A DNA stretch of 64,000 nucleotides from Membranipora membranacea (Eukaryota; Bryozoa; Gymnolaemata; Cheilostomatida; Membraniporidae), in NCBI GenBank assembly GCA_914767715.1, contig OU612066.1:4595001-4659000 (forward strand), in the 5' to 3' direction. This document shows positions 1 to 13,669 of this stretch, one piece after another; within the stretch, counting starts at the first letter, position 1; each line of letters starts with the position of its first letter. The notes beneath the pieces were generated by a model. That model was given only the letters and a program-made list of their open reading frames with translations, did not search any database and was not told the DNA's origin. Made by a program: the position numbers and the translations under genes.

Positions 1-716
1 AATTTTTTTCAGGATTCCTGTACGCCGACCTGCGCATCACAACAGTGGTGGGTTATATTTTGGCATACATATCGGTATAGGAGAATTTTGTTCTACACTA
101 CAATAGTCACACATTTCGTTATATTACTTAATTTAATTTACACAAGTTTAGTTATAGTTTGTTATAAGTTTGTCAATATGTTTTCAGTCCGGTGGGTAAC
201 AAAATCATTTTTTAATTCGCCAATAGTTCTTAATTTTGTGGCAAAGGTTCTGTATAACAAGTTCTTTGCTGTGTATTACAGCTTAAATGCTTGTGCTATC
301 TGAATGATTATTGTTAGATTTTCCATAGTAAATGGGACGTGATTGTGTGTCCTGTGCATTTTACGCAGTCCATTACAGGTGGAAGGCAACTTTGGTGGTT
401 TATCGTAATTAAACCAGTAAATTTTTGGGTTGAACATATAAAATTCTCAACATTCTTTTTAAATGGAATCAAAAGAAGTTACATTACATAACTATTTAAG
501 AGAAACAAAACCTCTGCATAGTAACACCACATTTTGACGAAACGGCTCTGTAGACTATGTAGCTTTCATACCCTCGAGTAGGAAAACAAATTTTGTTGAA
601 TGTGTATATGGTCAGAAGAGATGTTAGAAACTTATCCATATCCATCATCATTTATACTAAATTTAAAACATGAAATTCAAGTTGTGAACATCCTGTGAGT
701 CACAAGCCCCTATTAA
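1..716. other. Non-coding flank of the 13.6-kb transposon
   Basis: AT-rich sequence with no convincing exon, RNA gene or repeat that I recognise. The short open frame at 88-303 has no composition or motif suggesting a protein. The stretch ends in the TTAA (713-716) that flanks the left terminal inverted repeat. Confidence 0.5.
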
Positions 717-733
717 AGGGCAACCAAGGTTTC
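717..733 (+). repeat. Left terminal inverted repeat
   Basis: 17 bp, AGGGCAACCAAGGTTTC, immediately after TTAA. It matches the right end perfectly in inverse orientation. Confidence 0.85.
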
Positions 734-1341
734 AAACAACTTTCATTGATGGCAATTGATTAATAGCAGATTGCACCTTCTGCATGGGACAAAAAGACAA
801 AATATAATTCGGATGATTATTCAGCCAGAATTCTTGTGAAACATTTCTTCCATCAGTTACTCAAACTCAGCTAAAAGAGAATACCACATAGCAGTTTCCT
901 GTTCCTGTTATTATTTAGCCTGTGCTCTATAATTATTACAGCATAGTCTTGGAACCTCCCCTAAACTGAAGTGTTACCCAGCTTAGAGTCAGCAACTACA
1001 CACAAAGAAAAGTTGGAATCAAATTGATTTCTTGAGAAGATCATTTCAATATTAGGGTCAAGTAAGAATCATATTAGAGTGATTTCAGATTAAAATTACT
1101 CTAAGAATTAATCAAACGGTTGAGAGTCATGCTTGGGATTTTGACCAATTTTATTAGGGTGAAAATAACCTGATGAGTCTATCAATGGTTTCTGAAGAGT
1201 CATTTCAGAGTCAATTTAAGATGCACTATAATAAAGCACAAAATCACTGGGTTCTCTTGAATGGATGACTAAGGACTATTCAGCTGGTAGTAATAACAGT
1301 AGAATATAAAAAGAAATAATGAAAGTTTCAATATAATGATA

Positions 1342-4300
1342 TTACACTATAGCATGCCTGAGACACAGATATTGTATATTAAGTGATGTCCTAACACGAC
1401 TAACTGGTAGCCTGTACAATAAAGGACGCGACATCATTGTCACTTGATCTTGGCTTATGTGGCGCACTCTGTAGGCATAAAAATGCCTGTCAAATACAGT
1501 GTCATACAGTCGACAGACGAACGTCTCGGCATCTGGACATCTGTCCACGATAGCAAAAATGGGCTCACCCATCACAGGACATATTGCTGCTACTATGGTG
1601 TCTCCTGCTTTTATACAGACATTATAAGTTTCTGATGGTTCAGATAAGGTAATCTCTGGGTCTCTCTCGGCATGATCTTTGATCTGATAGCGCTTTGCAA
1701 TAGTCTTTGGTACATTCCTACGGTTACCTGAAAACATTGATGATGAACACAGTCAACACACAAGCATATCTAAATTCTCAGATATTAGCCATGACGGCAC
1801 AAAGAAAAGCTTTGTTGATCAGGCAGATAATGGAGACAATTGGTCTGTAAGGTTCCATCACTATAAATCAGATAATGTAAAATGATTCCCAGTAAAATAA
1901 AAGGCTGTTACAACAAGAGATTGACACTGTCATCACTCTGTTTTCAATTCACAACATAATGTTGTTGACATGCATTCGTGTAAATTAAAAGGTAGTGGAT
2001 CTGAGGCAACTTACATGTGACAGCAGACACACCCTTAGCAAGACGGTGTTTTCCTTCAAACCTCATACACCAGAAACGCACCAATGGACCGTGACGTCTG
2101 ATTAAATCAGGGTAGTGTAACAACCAATGAGCTTTGGGAGACAGCTTGGAATCTTCAAAGACCTGTAGATTATAAAAATAATATCAACATGAGATGTATG
2201 AGGAGTTGCCCACTTATTGAACATGAATGTCAAAGAGTGAATAACTCCATAGAGAAATACATAATCTGTATCATACATAATATTCACACGCCTCACCTCC
2301 AGGAATAATGAGTGGTGATCTTCAAGCATGCCTGACAGGGTGTACGTGGCGGCCATAGTGATGGTTGGTGAGAAAACCATGTCCATGATTGCCCTCAGAC
2401 GGAGGAATACTTGCCATGGCTGGTTGTCGTGAGGTACCTGTTCATAGAAAAGACAAATAAAATATAGTTTTTTAAAGGTATATCACATCCACATTGTGTC
2501 AAAAACAATGACATGATCTGCACACCCATAGATATGGTGAACCTATGCTGCAACACGCATTATTCCAGGTTACACAACTGATAAGATGTTGATATAAAAA
2601 ATCAAGTGATGATTTCATAATATACAAGTCAGGCCGAGAATATATTTACCTTGTGAGCGATGAGTTGGGGCAAATATCTTATCAGGCACCACATCTGAGA
2701 GGCCGTCTGCTTCATGGCATCCAGATTCAGCTGCAGTGAAGGCCTGTTACGTTTATCGAGCTCGCTGAAAAGGACATTTTATAACATAGATATCAATATA
2801 TTTTTCAGTTTGGATGGAAACTGGTAACCGGCTATCTCATTAGCTGATGTTTCCCTGTAGAAAAAAGAGAAATCAAGAGCTAACTCAGCTCATAGGCCGA
2901 CTAATCAAAGTCAATTTATCATACAAACAGAGTATTGCTTTCTAACTTACCCGTAATTGAATGTCTTTATCTGAGAATTCAGCTCTTCCAATGTGATAAA
3001 TCTATCAGCAACTAGGCTAGTGAGTACTAATCTGACTTCTTTCGGGCCAACTCCTTCCAAGAAATCATGCCTGAAAACAATTAAGTTACGTTAAGTTAGC
3101 ACTCAGTCAGGAGTGGTCTGATGGTTAAGGATGCAGACTTGTGATCTGTGAGGTCCAGGTTCGATTCCTGGCGCCAGCAGTCATTTCTGATTTGGAACTG
3201 GCGCGCCATTCATCCTAGCCAGGTCCTTGCGGAACGGGGCTAAAGATACCGGAGGTCCACTATGTGATTGCACACTCCACATGCAGTAAAAAGATCCCCC
3301 TCTGCCTCGTCGGTTATAAGAGAAGCCGGAATTCCGATGGGCAAGGGTATAGGGTGCGGCTTGAGTACCATGGGTACCAGTACTCTAGAGGGGTAACCCT
3401 CTCCGCAATGACGACTTAGACTTACTTAGACTTAGTTAGCACTCATCATAGACCCAAATGAGTTGTTCACAAACATTAACTATACGTCACAACATCCAAT
3501 TCAACTTACATTAGATCTGGAACAGTGCTGTCGTGGAGAGAGAAGTAAGATAGATGGTCAAGTGCGGATCGAGTTCGGACGCCTGTGCGTTTTGAGAAGG
3601 ATGGGTCTACCTCAGCAAACTCCACATCTAGTTGGTGGTTTGTAGCGGACCTGAGCAGTGACTGATCAGCAACAACCATTGTGGCACAATCATTACTTTT
3701 GACATAGCAGAATCTACAATAATGTCCTTTACTAAAGCTCCGGTTCAGCCCCATGATTTGATTAGCAGCTAGGTTATCGGCAGCTATGTGTTGCAGCACT
3801 GCATGGATGACAGCCTCCGTACCATCGTGTAGCTTGATACTAACGCCTTGATAGAGTTGTTCAAGGTCTTTGAATAGAGGAGCAAGTACGGGGCCATAGC
3901 CAAATCTGTTGAGATCTGAAGCATGGCTAACAAGACAGAGGTGAATACTGTTAAGTTTCCCATCATTAAAGTCATCCACCACAATATAGAACATGGTGAG
4001 CTTGTGCACACCTGCTCTTGACCCTAGGGCATTTCCTACCTCTATGTCATCATGGTACAAGATGAGTCGCAGTGCATTTGGATGGTGATCATAGTAACTG
4101 TTAGTCTTGAATGAGGAGGAATCCGCAAACGACTGCATGACTTGTGGCCGATAGGGTGCTTTATCAGCTATTTTATCTATATAGAGTGTTAGTGTGTCAA
4201 TGATGGATACATATTCAGCTGTAGCTTTGGAGTACACTCTACCGCCACCTGATTTAGTTGTCTCTATCCGACCAATTTTGAATGACGTGGGAAGAACGAG

Positions 4301-6411
4301 ACCATGTCTTTTGAGGTAGTTCAGACGATGGTGTTCTGTCTCAAGGCCTTTGAACAGATTCATTGATTGTCCCAATGAACACTTAATAGTCTGTAGTTGA
4401 TTTTGGATCTGGGGAGAGAGATCGTTGGGTAGCATGTTCAGCAGGGTTGAAAAATGGGTATCTAGACCAGATATCGACGACTCTAGAATAGACTGTGAGC
4501 CACTGACTGCAGTTTGTATGGTCTTGGTCGTTATAGTTCCTTTGGTATAGAGTTCCATGACGTATCTATCAAAAGAGTTCAAGTCAATACTAATCATAAA
4601 ATGAATGCAATGTACTTTGATAATGATGACAAATGCTGTATGTTGATTCACCTTAGTGGAGTAAATGTTTCCTTGGGATAAGTTAGCTAGTTTGTGAATA
4701 AATGTAAACAGGCACTCGATTTGGGCTAGTAGAAGTGTGGGTCTATGTGTATATATCGATAGAGCGTTATTTCCTCTGCTAAGTATGTCACGTATTCAGG
4801 GTAAAATACCAAATAATGAACCCTGCTATGTCACAAATGGTTATATTTAGAGTAATGCACTATTTAGAGTAATGCACTGTTTACATAGATGGTTTTAGCA
4901 TGGTTTCTATCATTGACTAGCGGGACTCTTACCTCAGTACCGGATTGGTGTCTTTGCTATAAGCCTGCCGGGTCATCATACTGTCACCTGAGCCAGTTTC
5001 GTCTTCCGTATGAGGCTGTGTGTCTACAAACACTAGCAATACAAATGACCAACCAGAATGGACAAAGGCTATCGGGTACTTGTTGCTCTAAAGTCATGGG
5101 TTGATTAAAAAGGTTGATTAAAATCCGAAATATTATTGCCTTATTGGCGAGGCCGCATTATCTGCGCCAATTTGCACTCCGTTTGCAGGCAGGTCGGAGC
5201 ACACCTGGGGGACCAACCAATCCCCAGTAGAAGATGGACTGCAGTGGGATTCGAATCCACGACCTTCAACATTTGCGTGTTGAAGTCCGGCGCTCTAACC
5301 AACTGAGCCACCTCCTACTCCTAGTCACACCATTTAATTTTTTAATAATTATATCTTGGCTGGCAGCATGTAAAAGTTCTGTCACTGATCTTACCATCAT
5401 CTTCTTTCTGGGAACCAAGTTCATTAACATCTCCACATTGAAATACTTCTGAATCAAAATCATCTTGTATGTCATCACTTCTAAATTGATTGACATCGTC
5501 AAATCCATGTCCTGTTCTGGCTGCAAAAAGAAAACAAACTCAATAAATTTTACTATAGGAGGCCTTCCGAATTCAGACATCGAAATGCTGATGAAGGCTG
5601 ATACAGGATGAATGTTAAATCTTGAGATGTCAAATCCGAAGCAAATATTTTATAAAATCTAACTTTTGACCCGAAGAGCAGACTCACTTTGATCCAAAGT
5701 ACTGGATTTATCCGAGTTCAGAGAATTAGATGTCCTATTGCCGCCACTTATTACGTTGCTAACATGGTGATTGAGATGCTTTGAGAAGTCTCTGCCGTTA
5801 GTGGAACATTCCCATTTGCACTGTCCACAAGTCTAAAAAAATGAGATATAATACAATGCATGTATGCGCATACCCAGAGTTCTAGGGGAGGCAGGGATGC
5901 TCTGCATCCGCTAGAATGCTCAACGGAGTTGCCTAAAAATGTTATAAATGAATATTCCATGTCCATGTAAACCTAATTTGGGCCATGTGTTACTCTTATT
6001 ATGTCACTATAAGTGATGTCAAAGTTTGATGCAGTATTATGTGTATTGCACCATACACACTATAATAGTGTCACTATTATATTGGTTAGCACTATAGTAT
6101 AAGGCCTACCCACCAAATAACTATTACAGTATAGGAGTAGGTTTTGTTATAGCTAGGTACAACTAGAAGTCAATTGGCTAAACCAAAGAGGAAAAACAAT
6201 ATTTGGCAGATTAAGATACTCTTATTCTCATGAACAAGTGAATGCAAGAAAAAACAAAACTGCTACTCACCAGGGGATGAGAGGAAGAATTACTCTGGAA
6301 TTGTGACCAGACTGTTTTGTGGAAGAGCTGGATGTGCCTTAGAATCACTCTGCCAGCATACTGTTTATTAACCTTAAAGCTACAGTAGTTACATATCACA
6401 CTGCCTTTCAT
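1342..6411 (-). CDS. Zinc-finger, transposase-like protein of the transposon (nine exons, 815 aa)
   Basis: Exons on the minus strand: 6411-6271, 5832-5688, 5520-5395, 4635-3510, 3070-2951, 2764-2650, 2437-2297, 2162-2015, 1727-1342. All have GT-AG borders and all phases match, giving 2448 nt with stop. The exon 4 start is the least certain; the CAG at 4638-4636 is the choice that keeps phase. Two C2H2-like fingers: C7/C10/H26/H31 and C49/C52/H66/H70. An acidic linker follows (about 100-137). The core has YHDD (Asp 333-334), a second Asp at about 424 in AADNLAANQIMGLN, a CxxC at 444/447, DLMHDFLEGV (Glu 518), and later LLHYP and WCMRFE motifs. This family recurs in invertebrate and fish genomes. 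The D...D...MH-x-E order resembles Transposase_21 (CACTA) proteins, so I infer it is the transposase. It is divergent from the 528-aa gene, with a 486-bp shared promoter gap. Confidence 0.8.
3113..3430 (+). repeat. tRNA-derived SINE in intron 4 of the transposase-like gene
   Basis: A tRNA-like head has an A-box region (TGGTCTGATGGTTAAGG) and a canonical B box (GGTTCGATTCC). An unrelated body of about 240 bp follows, ending in a repeated TTAGACTTA tail. It is inserted antisense in the intron between exons 5 and 4 (3071-3509), so it does not break the reading frame. Confidence 0.75.
5140..5330 (-). repeat. Second tRNA-derived SINE, in intron 3
   Basis: Read on the minus strand: A-box-like GGCTCAGTTGGTTAGAGC, a TTCAACA/TGTTGAA stem in place of the anticodon arm, and B-box-like GGATTCGAATCC. 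A body of about 100 bp follows. It is a different family from the SINE at 3113 and lies in the intron between exons 4 and 3 of the same gene, in the gene's own orientation. Confidence 0.7.
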
Positions 6412-6897
6412 AGCTTGCTTGAATTTCGAGTTGTTGAGTTTCCCAAAGTGCTCTCAATTCAATCAGTCTTACTAGTACTAGTAGTGTCACTATTACCAAC
6501 TCACTCTTATTATTTATCTACTAACCAGATTTACTACTAGTACTAGTATCCAGCAAAAGAACAATGAGCTCCACCACATAATTATGCTCAAAAGTTGGGT
6601 TATCATTGTGCTTTCATTTCATTGGCTATTATTATATAGACTGTAATTCTTATAATTTGAGTTTGTAAAGGGGATTATCTACATTATCAAGGTAATATGC
6701 CCTCCCAATTATGTTGTTACAGGCTATTATTATATTTGAATTTTTAGCTCCAATAAGCAAGCAAAGGGCTAGATTCTGTCTAAGCTATGTCGGTTTTTCC
6801 TATGAATATGGAGGGTTCCTACCTCAGCAGCTCATTTACAAATTGGTTACACACCAGAATTCAGCTCTACTATAAATCCTTGAGAAGCTAGTTTAAT
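6412..6897. promoter_or_regulatory. Divergent intergenic (bidirectional promoter) region
   Basis: This 486-bp gap separates the start codons of the two divergent transposon genes, so their promoters must overlap here or lie in undetected 5' exons. It contains repeated TACTAGTA-like short palindromes around 6472-6546. No unambiguous TATA box was identified. Confidence 0.5.
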
Positions 6898-9800
6898 ATG
6901 GCATCAAACAGTATCCAATCTCCCGCTCTAACACCTTTACTAGATGTCAAGTTTACAACACCGGAATATGAATCTATCATGGACACTTGGAGGTCAATAC
7001 CTGGTTTGGATACACCCTCTTCATCATCATGTATAGCAACAGACCTGCCAACTACTACCAAAGCACCACAAAATGCAGAGACATCGATGTCTACAACTAC
7101 CCACGAATTCCTCTCGAAATTTGGAAAAGCACTACAGGATAAAGCTAAAGGTAAGAAAAGTAAATGTGTTGTGTGGCATGATGATCTAGTGGTTAGAAAG
7201 AAGTCAAATGGAAATGCACCATTCATAATCATGAATTTGATTATTGGTCCTCAAAATATTGCTACTGGATACTGGCTATCATTAATATTATGCTATATTG
7301 GACCATGTCTTTTGATATGTAAGTAACAGACACTAAAGGAGTTGCTACCAAACCTTTGGTTAACCTTAATTAAAATGATTGGGCTTAGATTTACGATCTA
7401 GGTGATGCTTGACATATATTGTTATATCTAGCTAGACTATGTCTAAAACCTATTGCTGCTATTTCACCTTTAGTTTCCCACTATGTGTTAACAGGTCGTT
7501 AGAAAATACTTGCCTTAGCCCAGAAACCTGACTAACTGACATTTCAGGCCAGCTTAATCATTGTACTGGCGCAGATAATCATAATTATAAACCAAATTCA
7601 TTGAGTAACTTAGGTTACAGTAGATACTGGCAATGACGTGCCTGTTCCCATGTTGAGTTTATTTGGGCTTGGCGTGTATAATTGTACTTTTACTATGTCT
7701 GAAGCCTAGTTCTTATTTATTTATTTATTTATTTATTGAGGTTTTCTAAAAGTTTATGATACTTAAGGGCTTAGCCCCCTCAGCACAGTCTGCGCATGTG
7801 CGAACTGTTGAGGCATACGTTCGTCTCTGCAGCATAGGGCTTGAACTAATTCACCTAGTCTGAGTACCAAAATTGGGAAAACAATGGAAACCCATAATTT
7901 GGAAATATTTGGGCCTAAATGGAACACTGGTTTTGATATCTCATAACCTTGAACCCTGGGAGTTGCCTTTCTTGATTGAAGGCAGCGCCACCACTGCTGT
8001 GCTGCAGAGATAGACTATGTCACAAGGCTATCCTGCAAGCAGAATGCCCTCAGCATGTATAACTTGAATTGAATTACCTAGGTCACAATAGATGCTGTCA
8101 TTTTGACTGTTTCTATGTTAATTTGTATTTGTGGCTGTGCTAAGAGAAGTTTAATTCTAAGGCTGTGTGCCCGGAATCTGGATCAGCTTGTTATCATTCG
8201 TTACTTGACTCTACATAGCAACCATGAGCCATATGTCCAATGTTAACTTCGATTATAGGCCTGGCCGATTATAGGATGTTTGTAGGCCTAAGTGGGTGCT
8301 AAAGTATAACTTGTTATTTAATTGCTATAGTAATGTACTATAAAAATTGTTATCCTCAAATTGATTGGGCTTTGATTTATGATGTAGGTGAAGCTTGGCA
8401 TATATTGTACTTACTAGCTTGACAATTTCTATAAACTTTTTCTTTCCTAAGAAACCTAATGTGACTGACATTTCAGGCCAGCTTACTCAATGTACTGGCG
8501 CAGATAATCATAACTATAAAACAAAATTGTCGAATTTCTTAGGTTACAATAGATACTGTCAATGAAATGCCTGTTCCCACGTTGAATTTTTATGGCTTGG
8601 CATGTATCGTACTTCTACTATGTTTGAAGCCTAGTTCTTGTCTATGGGACCTGAGGGCTAAGCTTGTCCAATGTATATAACTTGACCAGTTGAAAATGCC
8701 TGCCTGAGCTGAGCCTAAAAACCTCACAAGACTGAGTTTTGGGTAAATAGGCCTATATTGGATGCAAGGATTATCCATTTCAGGCCAGCTTACTCATTGC
8801 ACTGGCACAGATAATCCTAATTACAACCCGAATTCATTGGATAACTTAGGTTGAGATAGATACTGCCGAGGTACCTGTTCCCATGTTAAAACTTCATGGC
8901 TGTTTATTGTGCATTTGCGCATATACTATATATTCATGCTGTACTTTACGTTCTGATCCTTTATTTTCAAAATTTTACCTGGTTGGCATTGGCTCTCTAT
9001 TTCAGATATTGGTATAACAGAACAGAACTTTCATCGCATGACAGATGATGATTTACGTGGCTTGCACCCATCTATGTCCGTGCAATTCGACTTACGGGAT
9101 CTTCGTGACTTGAAAAGGGTAACTATGATACCTAGGCTTGTGTCAATACTATGCTTAAAATCTCCTCGACATAAAGGGAATTTTAAATAGTCTTATATTA
9201 GAATCACTAGTCCTATATTAATCTTGCGATCCTGAAATCATATTTTCTTGTTCCACCAATTAAAACTTCCATTACACAATGCCAATGTTGTGCAACCGAT
9301 TGGTGCTTGCTATGCAATGCCAGGCGATTGATGCCGCATGAGTTGTGGGTTCGACTTTCAAGGTTGTTTGTTTCAGCCCCCAGCATACTCTGATCTACAT
9401 TTCTCCAATGTTGTGCGGGGAATAAGCCCTGGCTTGGTTAGGACTGTATCATTCTACACGGGCTCTGTAGTCATGCTGTTGGACTTAAACCACTCTGACA
9501 TTTGGAAAAATAAGTAGTGTAAATATCATATTGTTCGTTAATAACCTGACATAACAAAAGATTACTACGTAAATTCCCAGATATATCGTTCCTGGGCAGG
9601 TTATATCTACGTCAATTTGTAATGGGCTTTTATTCTTGACATTTGGTATTTGAGTCTGTGCATCTGATTAGTTGGCTGGATCACCATTGTCAAGTAGTTG
9701 AACAGTATAATTGGTTATACAGTTATTGCCGATGTATTATCCACTCAGTTCTTGTTTCCTGAGAATGTCAGTAAGCGAGTAAAGTTTTCACCATAGTAAT

Positions 9801-12800
9801 TAACTGCACTAATTCCTGAGTAACAATCATGAATAGAATTAAGCTGTATTAAATCAATGCCTTTCGCTTATCCATCATACATCCTCAAATTTCTTATTGA
9901 CTTTTATTCTGCCACTCAGGATTTAAGCTTGTGTATCTGGTTAGTTGGCTGGATTGCTATTGTTAAGTAGTTGCCAGGCACAGTCACTTGGAACCACAAA
10001 ATACATGAGTGCTTACAAGGCTTGTTATTATCGACATTGAGTTACATTTTAGACAAAGTGTGCGAATTATGTCACTTTCTTATCCCTACTATGGTGCTGA
10101 GTGAATATTATATCGGTGCCCTGAAGTTTTTTTAATTTCTGGTTGTTCCAATATTTTAGACTCAATCACTTGCTGATAAGGAAAACATATTACCATGTAC
10201 ACAAGAGCTCCCATCTGTACCTACACAACAGATGACACCCAAAGTTCCAAAGCTACCTACATTATTCTCAGCTGTACAGAAAAGACAGGCTCAATTTCCT
10301 TCAGCGGCTGCAACTCTGCATTTTGTAAGTGATACTGCCAAAGTTGATTAATAAGTCGCAAGCTGCTAGGTTAAAGAGTTTTTGAACTTGAATTTATCCA
10401 ATGCTTCCACATCTTATTATATCTTTGAGTAATTCAGCTGCATAAGCATTGGATCGCTCATATGGAACAACCAATAAGTGTGTGACTCCGAATTTGTGCT
10501 GTTATAATAACTGTCATGTACATGTAAACCATGCTTCTAGGTCTTGTGCAATGACTAGCAATGCTTGTCTTGACTGAAGGTGGTCAGTGTGCCTAGCTCA
10601 GTTGAAATCTCAAGAGTCATGTATGGGGTATTATTTTGACATAAATATTGTTTCGTTTTAGTGTTCAGGCCTTGACCTAAACCCCAACGAGAGACTACGG
10701 GGTCAGTATAGCTCCGGTCAAATCACACAGCTTCGTGAGAACACTGCTGAACGTATGGGGAAAAAAGATCGAATCAGAATAACTCGATACTATGTGAGAC
10801 ATGTCTTCACAGAAAACATCAAGAGATTTGAATCGTCTCATCCAATAGCTGAAGTTATTGCTTTCACAGCCAACAAGCTAGCTGAGCACTTCCCAGCCAT
10901 GCGAGACTTTGAATCGACAGCTGATTCACCCACCTTTGTAAGTCACTCGGTGAATTAAAGTTTTATTTTAGACTTTCGTATTTACCAGTTAACAACTGAC
11001 AAGCTAACTATGGAAGCGAGATCATACCTCATTGACAAACTCTCTGAATTTTAAGAAGTTTTTGAAAATTGATTTTTGATTTTGAAGTTGCCCCTCAACC
11101 ATAGGCTGCAAGTCTGCAGTGGGGGCGGTTAGCTTAGTAATCATATCCAATCTCAAGTGACATAGTATTATACGGCGCTTTTGTATGATAGGTCTCTTTT
11201 TTGTTGGCAATGTCTTTCATATTCATTATCTGCTCTTCTGGTTTCTGCAGGCAGATAAACCCTGGAACTACCCCAATGTGTCATGTATCCTCCAATTTTA
11301 ACGAAGTTTAACTTAGAATAAATGTGAAATATGTGCGCCCTAAGTTAAACTTCGTTAAAATTCAACAACACTCAAATTTCTATGCAAGTTTTTAAGAGTA
11401 GGAAACCCTGTTAAAATATGTGTTAGTACTGGGCTTGAGTAAAATCTCATGTAAATTTGATTTCTTTATTTAGGATGAGCTTTTCTTACGACACCCGCTA
11501 GGAGGATCAGTATATGAGTGCTTTAAGAACTCCATTCGAGGACTGCCTGAGGAGTTCAGAATGAGGAAGAGAAAGTCTACAACAGTGACGGTAGAAGAGC
11601 CTCCCCAGAAGCTGCCTGACACTTATGCTGAGCAAGGTAATGATCTTTTTTTATGGAGGGTTGTCTGCTATTCAATGTCTGATCTGCCCATAATCTGTAG
11701 GGATGGTGTATAGTAAGAGTTTGAAGCTGACTGTTGGACAACTGATGTGCGTGTTGAATTAATCAAATCAGTGTAGGCCTTATGGTGCTGGCAGTTAGTT
11801 AGTCCATTGACTCCAGATGATGAATTATGAGCTCAACAGTGCTAGCTTGCAACCGTATTTCTAGGGATTGATTGTCGCCTGCCACTTGTAAATAGTAAAC
11901 AGACTTCCTTTTATTTAGGGTCAATGTAGTAATTATCTTTGTTTTTATTAGTGAAAGAGTTGGAGACTGCTGATCCAGAGAGAAGGAAGGCTATAATGGA
12001 GCTTACATACCAGGAGAGAAGGCAATGGGTTACATCAGAAAATGGACCACAGATCTGCGACATCTTGACAAAGTTTCCAGTGTTACACACTGACCTGACC
12101 GAGGTAAGGTGTTTACCAATATAAGTCTTGGCATTACCTGAATCCCTTTTCCATGTCCTCGTCACTTGGATCTTAGATGCAAACTTGATACCAACGTTGA
12201 AGTTCCATCGACTTTAATGGTTAAACATCCATAACCTACATTGGCTTTAATATATTCATGCTAGCTGGAGTTTATTACGAATGTTCTTCCCATGTCTCGG
12301 GATGCGGCAAGTGATAAGACATCCGATTTCAATCAACTTTTAAAAAAACATTATAAACTATAATTTGCCATCCTTTGGCTTGATATCTTGTTATGATGAA
12401 GGGACTCCTAGCGACTGCACTGCCAGTCATAGATGTACAAAGCATCCTACTTTCACCCCACCCAATTATCCTTTACATTAATTTGTTCTGTTTTCCAATA
12501 GATTAAAGAGGAATACAGAAGGATTATCGGGGATGGCCAGCCAGGAAAAGGACTCAACATCTTACAGGCTTTACTCAGTGAAATCAACAAACCTAGTAAG
12601 TAGGCCCTCAATGAATAATGGATAAAAATGTTTCACCTCATCTCAATCTTTTACCACTGCTTTGTGTTGAACCTCATTTAAAATGCAATCTATAAACACA
12701 ATAACATCATTTCTGGGTATGCTATTAGTTTCGCGACGGATAGAAATCATCATGTGTGGTGCTATTTTAGAACTGAGATATGAATTTATCAATTAATTCA

Positions 12801-13395
12801 GACACCATCAGCAACACATATCACCCTCATCTCAACCTCTTATCGCTGCTTTGCAATGAACCTTATTTGCGATGCATTTTGGGTAATAAACGGAATATAT
12901 CAATTCTAGGTACAGTTCTATTGATTGGAAATGGAAGATTAGTCTGTCAAAATATTCAGATTTCTACCATCAAACCATAAACTTAGCTATTACACAGTTG
13001 CTAAACTTTTGGCTTTTTCTATAGGTGCAGCAGACTCCGTGAGCGGGCTACTCAAAAAGATTGGAAACCCGAAACCTCAGACTGTGATGAAACACATTCT
13101 GCAGCAAGGCAGCCCAGAAGAAATAGCTAATAAGACGGGACATGTTGTGGGGGTATCTCAAGCGGAGAGGCTGTATGTTTGCGTCCATGGAGGGTTTGTG
13201 GTCGATGTACCGGATGTGGCCACTCTCCTCATGGCCATCGTACTGATGCGGTACATTCTACACATCAATTTCCCCGAATCAGCCAAGAGTACGTTTAATT
13301 TTCTGTGTTATGTTTTTGGCGAGAGGAGCCGAAATATTACCCTTTCGAAGACCCAGAAAGAGATCCTTGGTGTGGCAAAGGCCAAAAAGCCTTGA
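6898..13395 (+). CDS. Second protein of the transposon (eight exons, 528 aa, SAM-like segment)
   Basis: Exons: 6898-7150, 9006-9118, 10160-10324, 10662-10937, 11474-11636, 11952-12103, 12502-12595, 13025-13395. All have GT-AG borders and consistent phases, total 1587 nt with stop. The N-terminus is Ser/Thr-rich. Exon 2 (about residues 85-122) looks like a SAM-type helical segment (ITEQNFHRMTDDDLRGL). A basic middle part follows (RMRKRKS in exon 5). The C-terminal exon ends with a hydrophobic segment (VPDVATLLMAIVLMRYILHINFP) of a kind I recall from uncharacterised, often SAM-containing, multicopy proteins of fish and invertebrates. No catalytic motif is visible. Position between the same TIRs suggests a transposition accessory protein; that role is inference. 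Confidence 0.75.
7370..8903. repeat. Diverged internal repeats in intron 1 of the 528-aa gene
   Basis: A unit beginning near CATTTCAGGCCAGCTTA recurs at about 7541-7718, 8470-8642 and 8777-8903. A preceding segment at 7370-7450 recurs at 8357-8425. The order is the same, so at least a ~1-kb stretch was duplicated and then diverged. Its role is unknown. Confidence 0.65.
7716..7900 (-). repeat. LINE 3'-end fragment, minus strand
   Basis: A (TTTA)n run followed by TTGAGGTTTTCTAAAAGTTTAT is the reverse complement of the LINE tail at about 62375-62415 (ACTTTTAGAAAACCTCAATAAATAAATA). This is a 5'-truncated insertion within an intron; its 5' limit is uncertain. Confidence 0.55.
9290..9520 (+). repeat. 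Possible degenerate tRNA-derived SINE
   Basis: A B-box-like sequence (GTGGGTTCGACTTTC, 9344-9358) is followed by about 150 bp of body. The A box is weak. It lies in intron 2 of the 528-aa gene. Confidence 0.35.
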
Positions 13396-13669
13396 TGTTT
13401 GCTTCATTATTACACGATAGTTCAGAGATTTTTGTATCAATTCTATTGCAGATACTTATGTTTTATTGTATAAAGCTTAATTTTGTGTGAAAACTTCGCA
13501 ATTATAGTCCGATTTTTCATCATTATATTATCTGTATTATTCACGAGTCTATTAAAAAATAAATAATTTGTATTTGGTTCACAATCTTCGCTTGATTCCA
13601 ATAGCTGATCAGCAGTAGCCATTTAAATGCCAACAGGTTTCTGATATGGGATCGCTGTTAATAAGAGTA

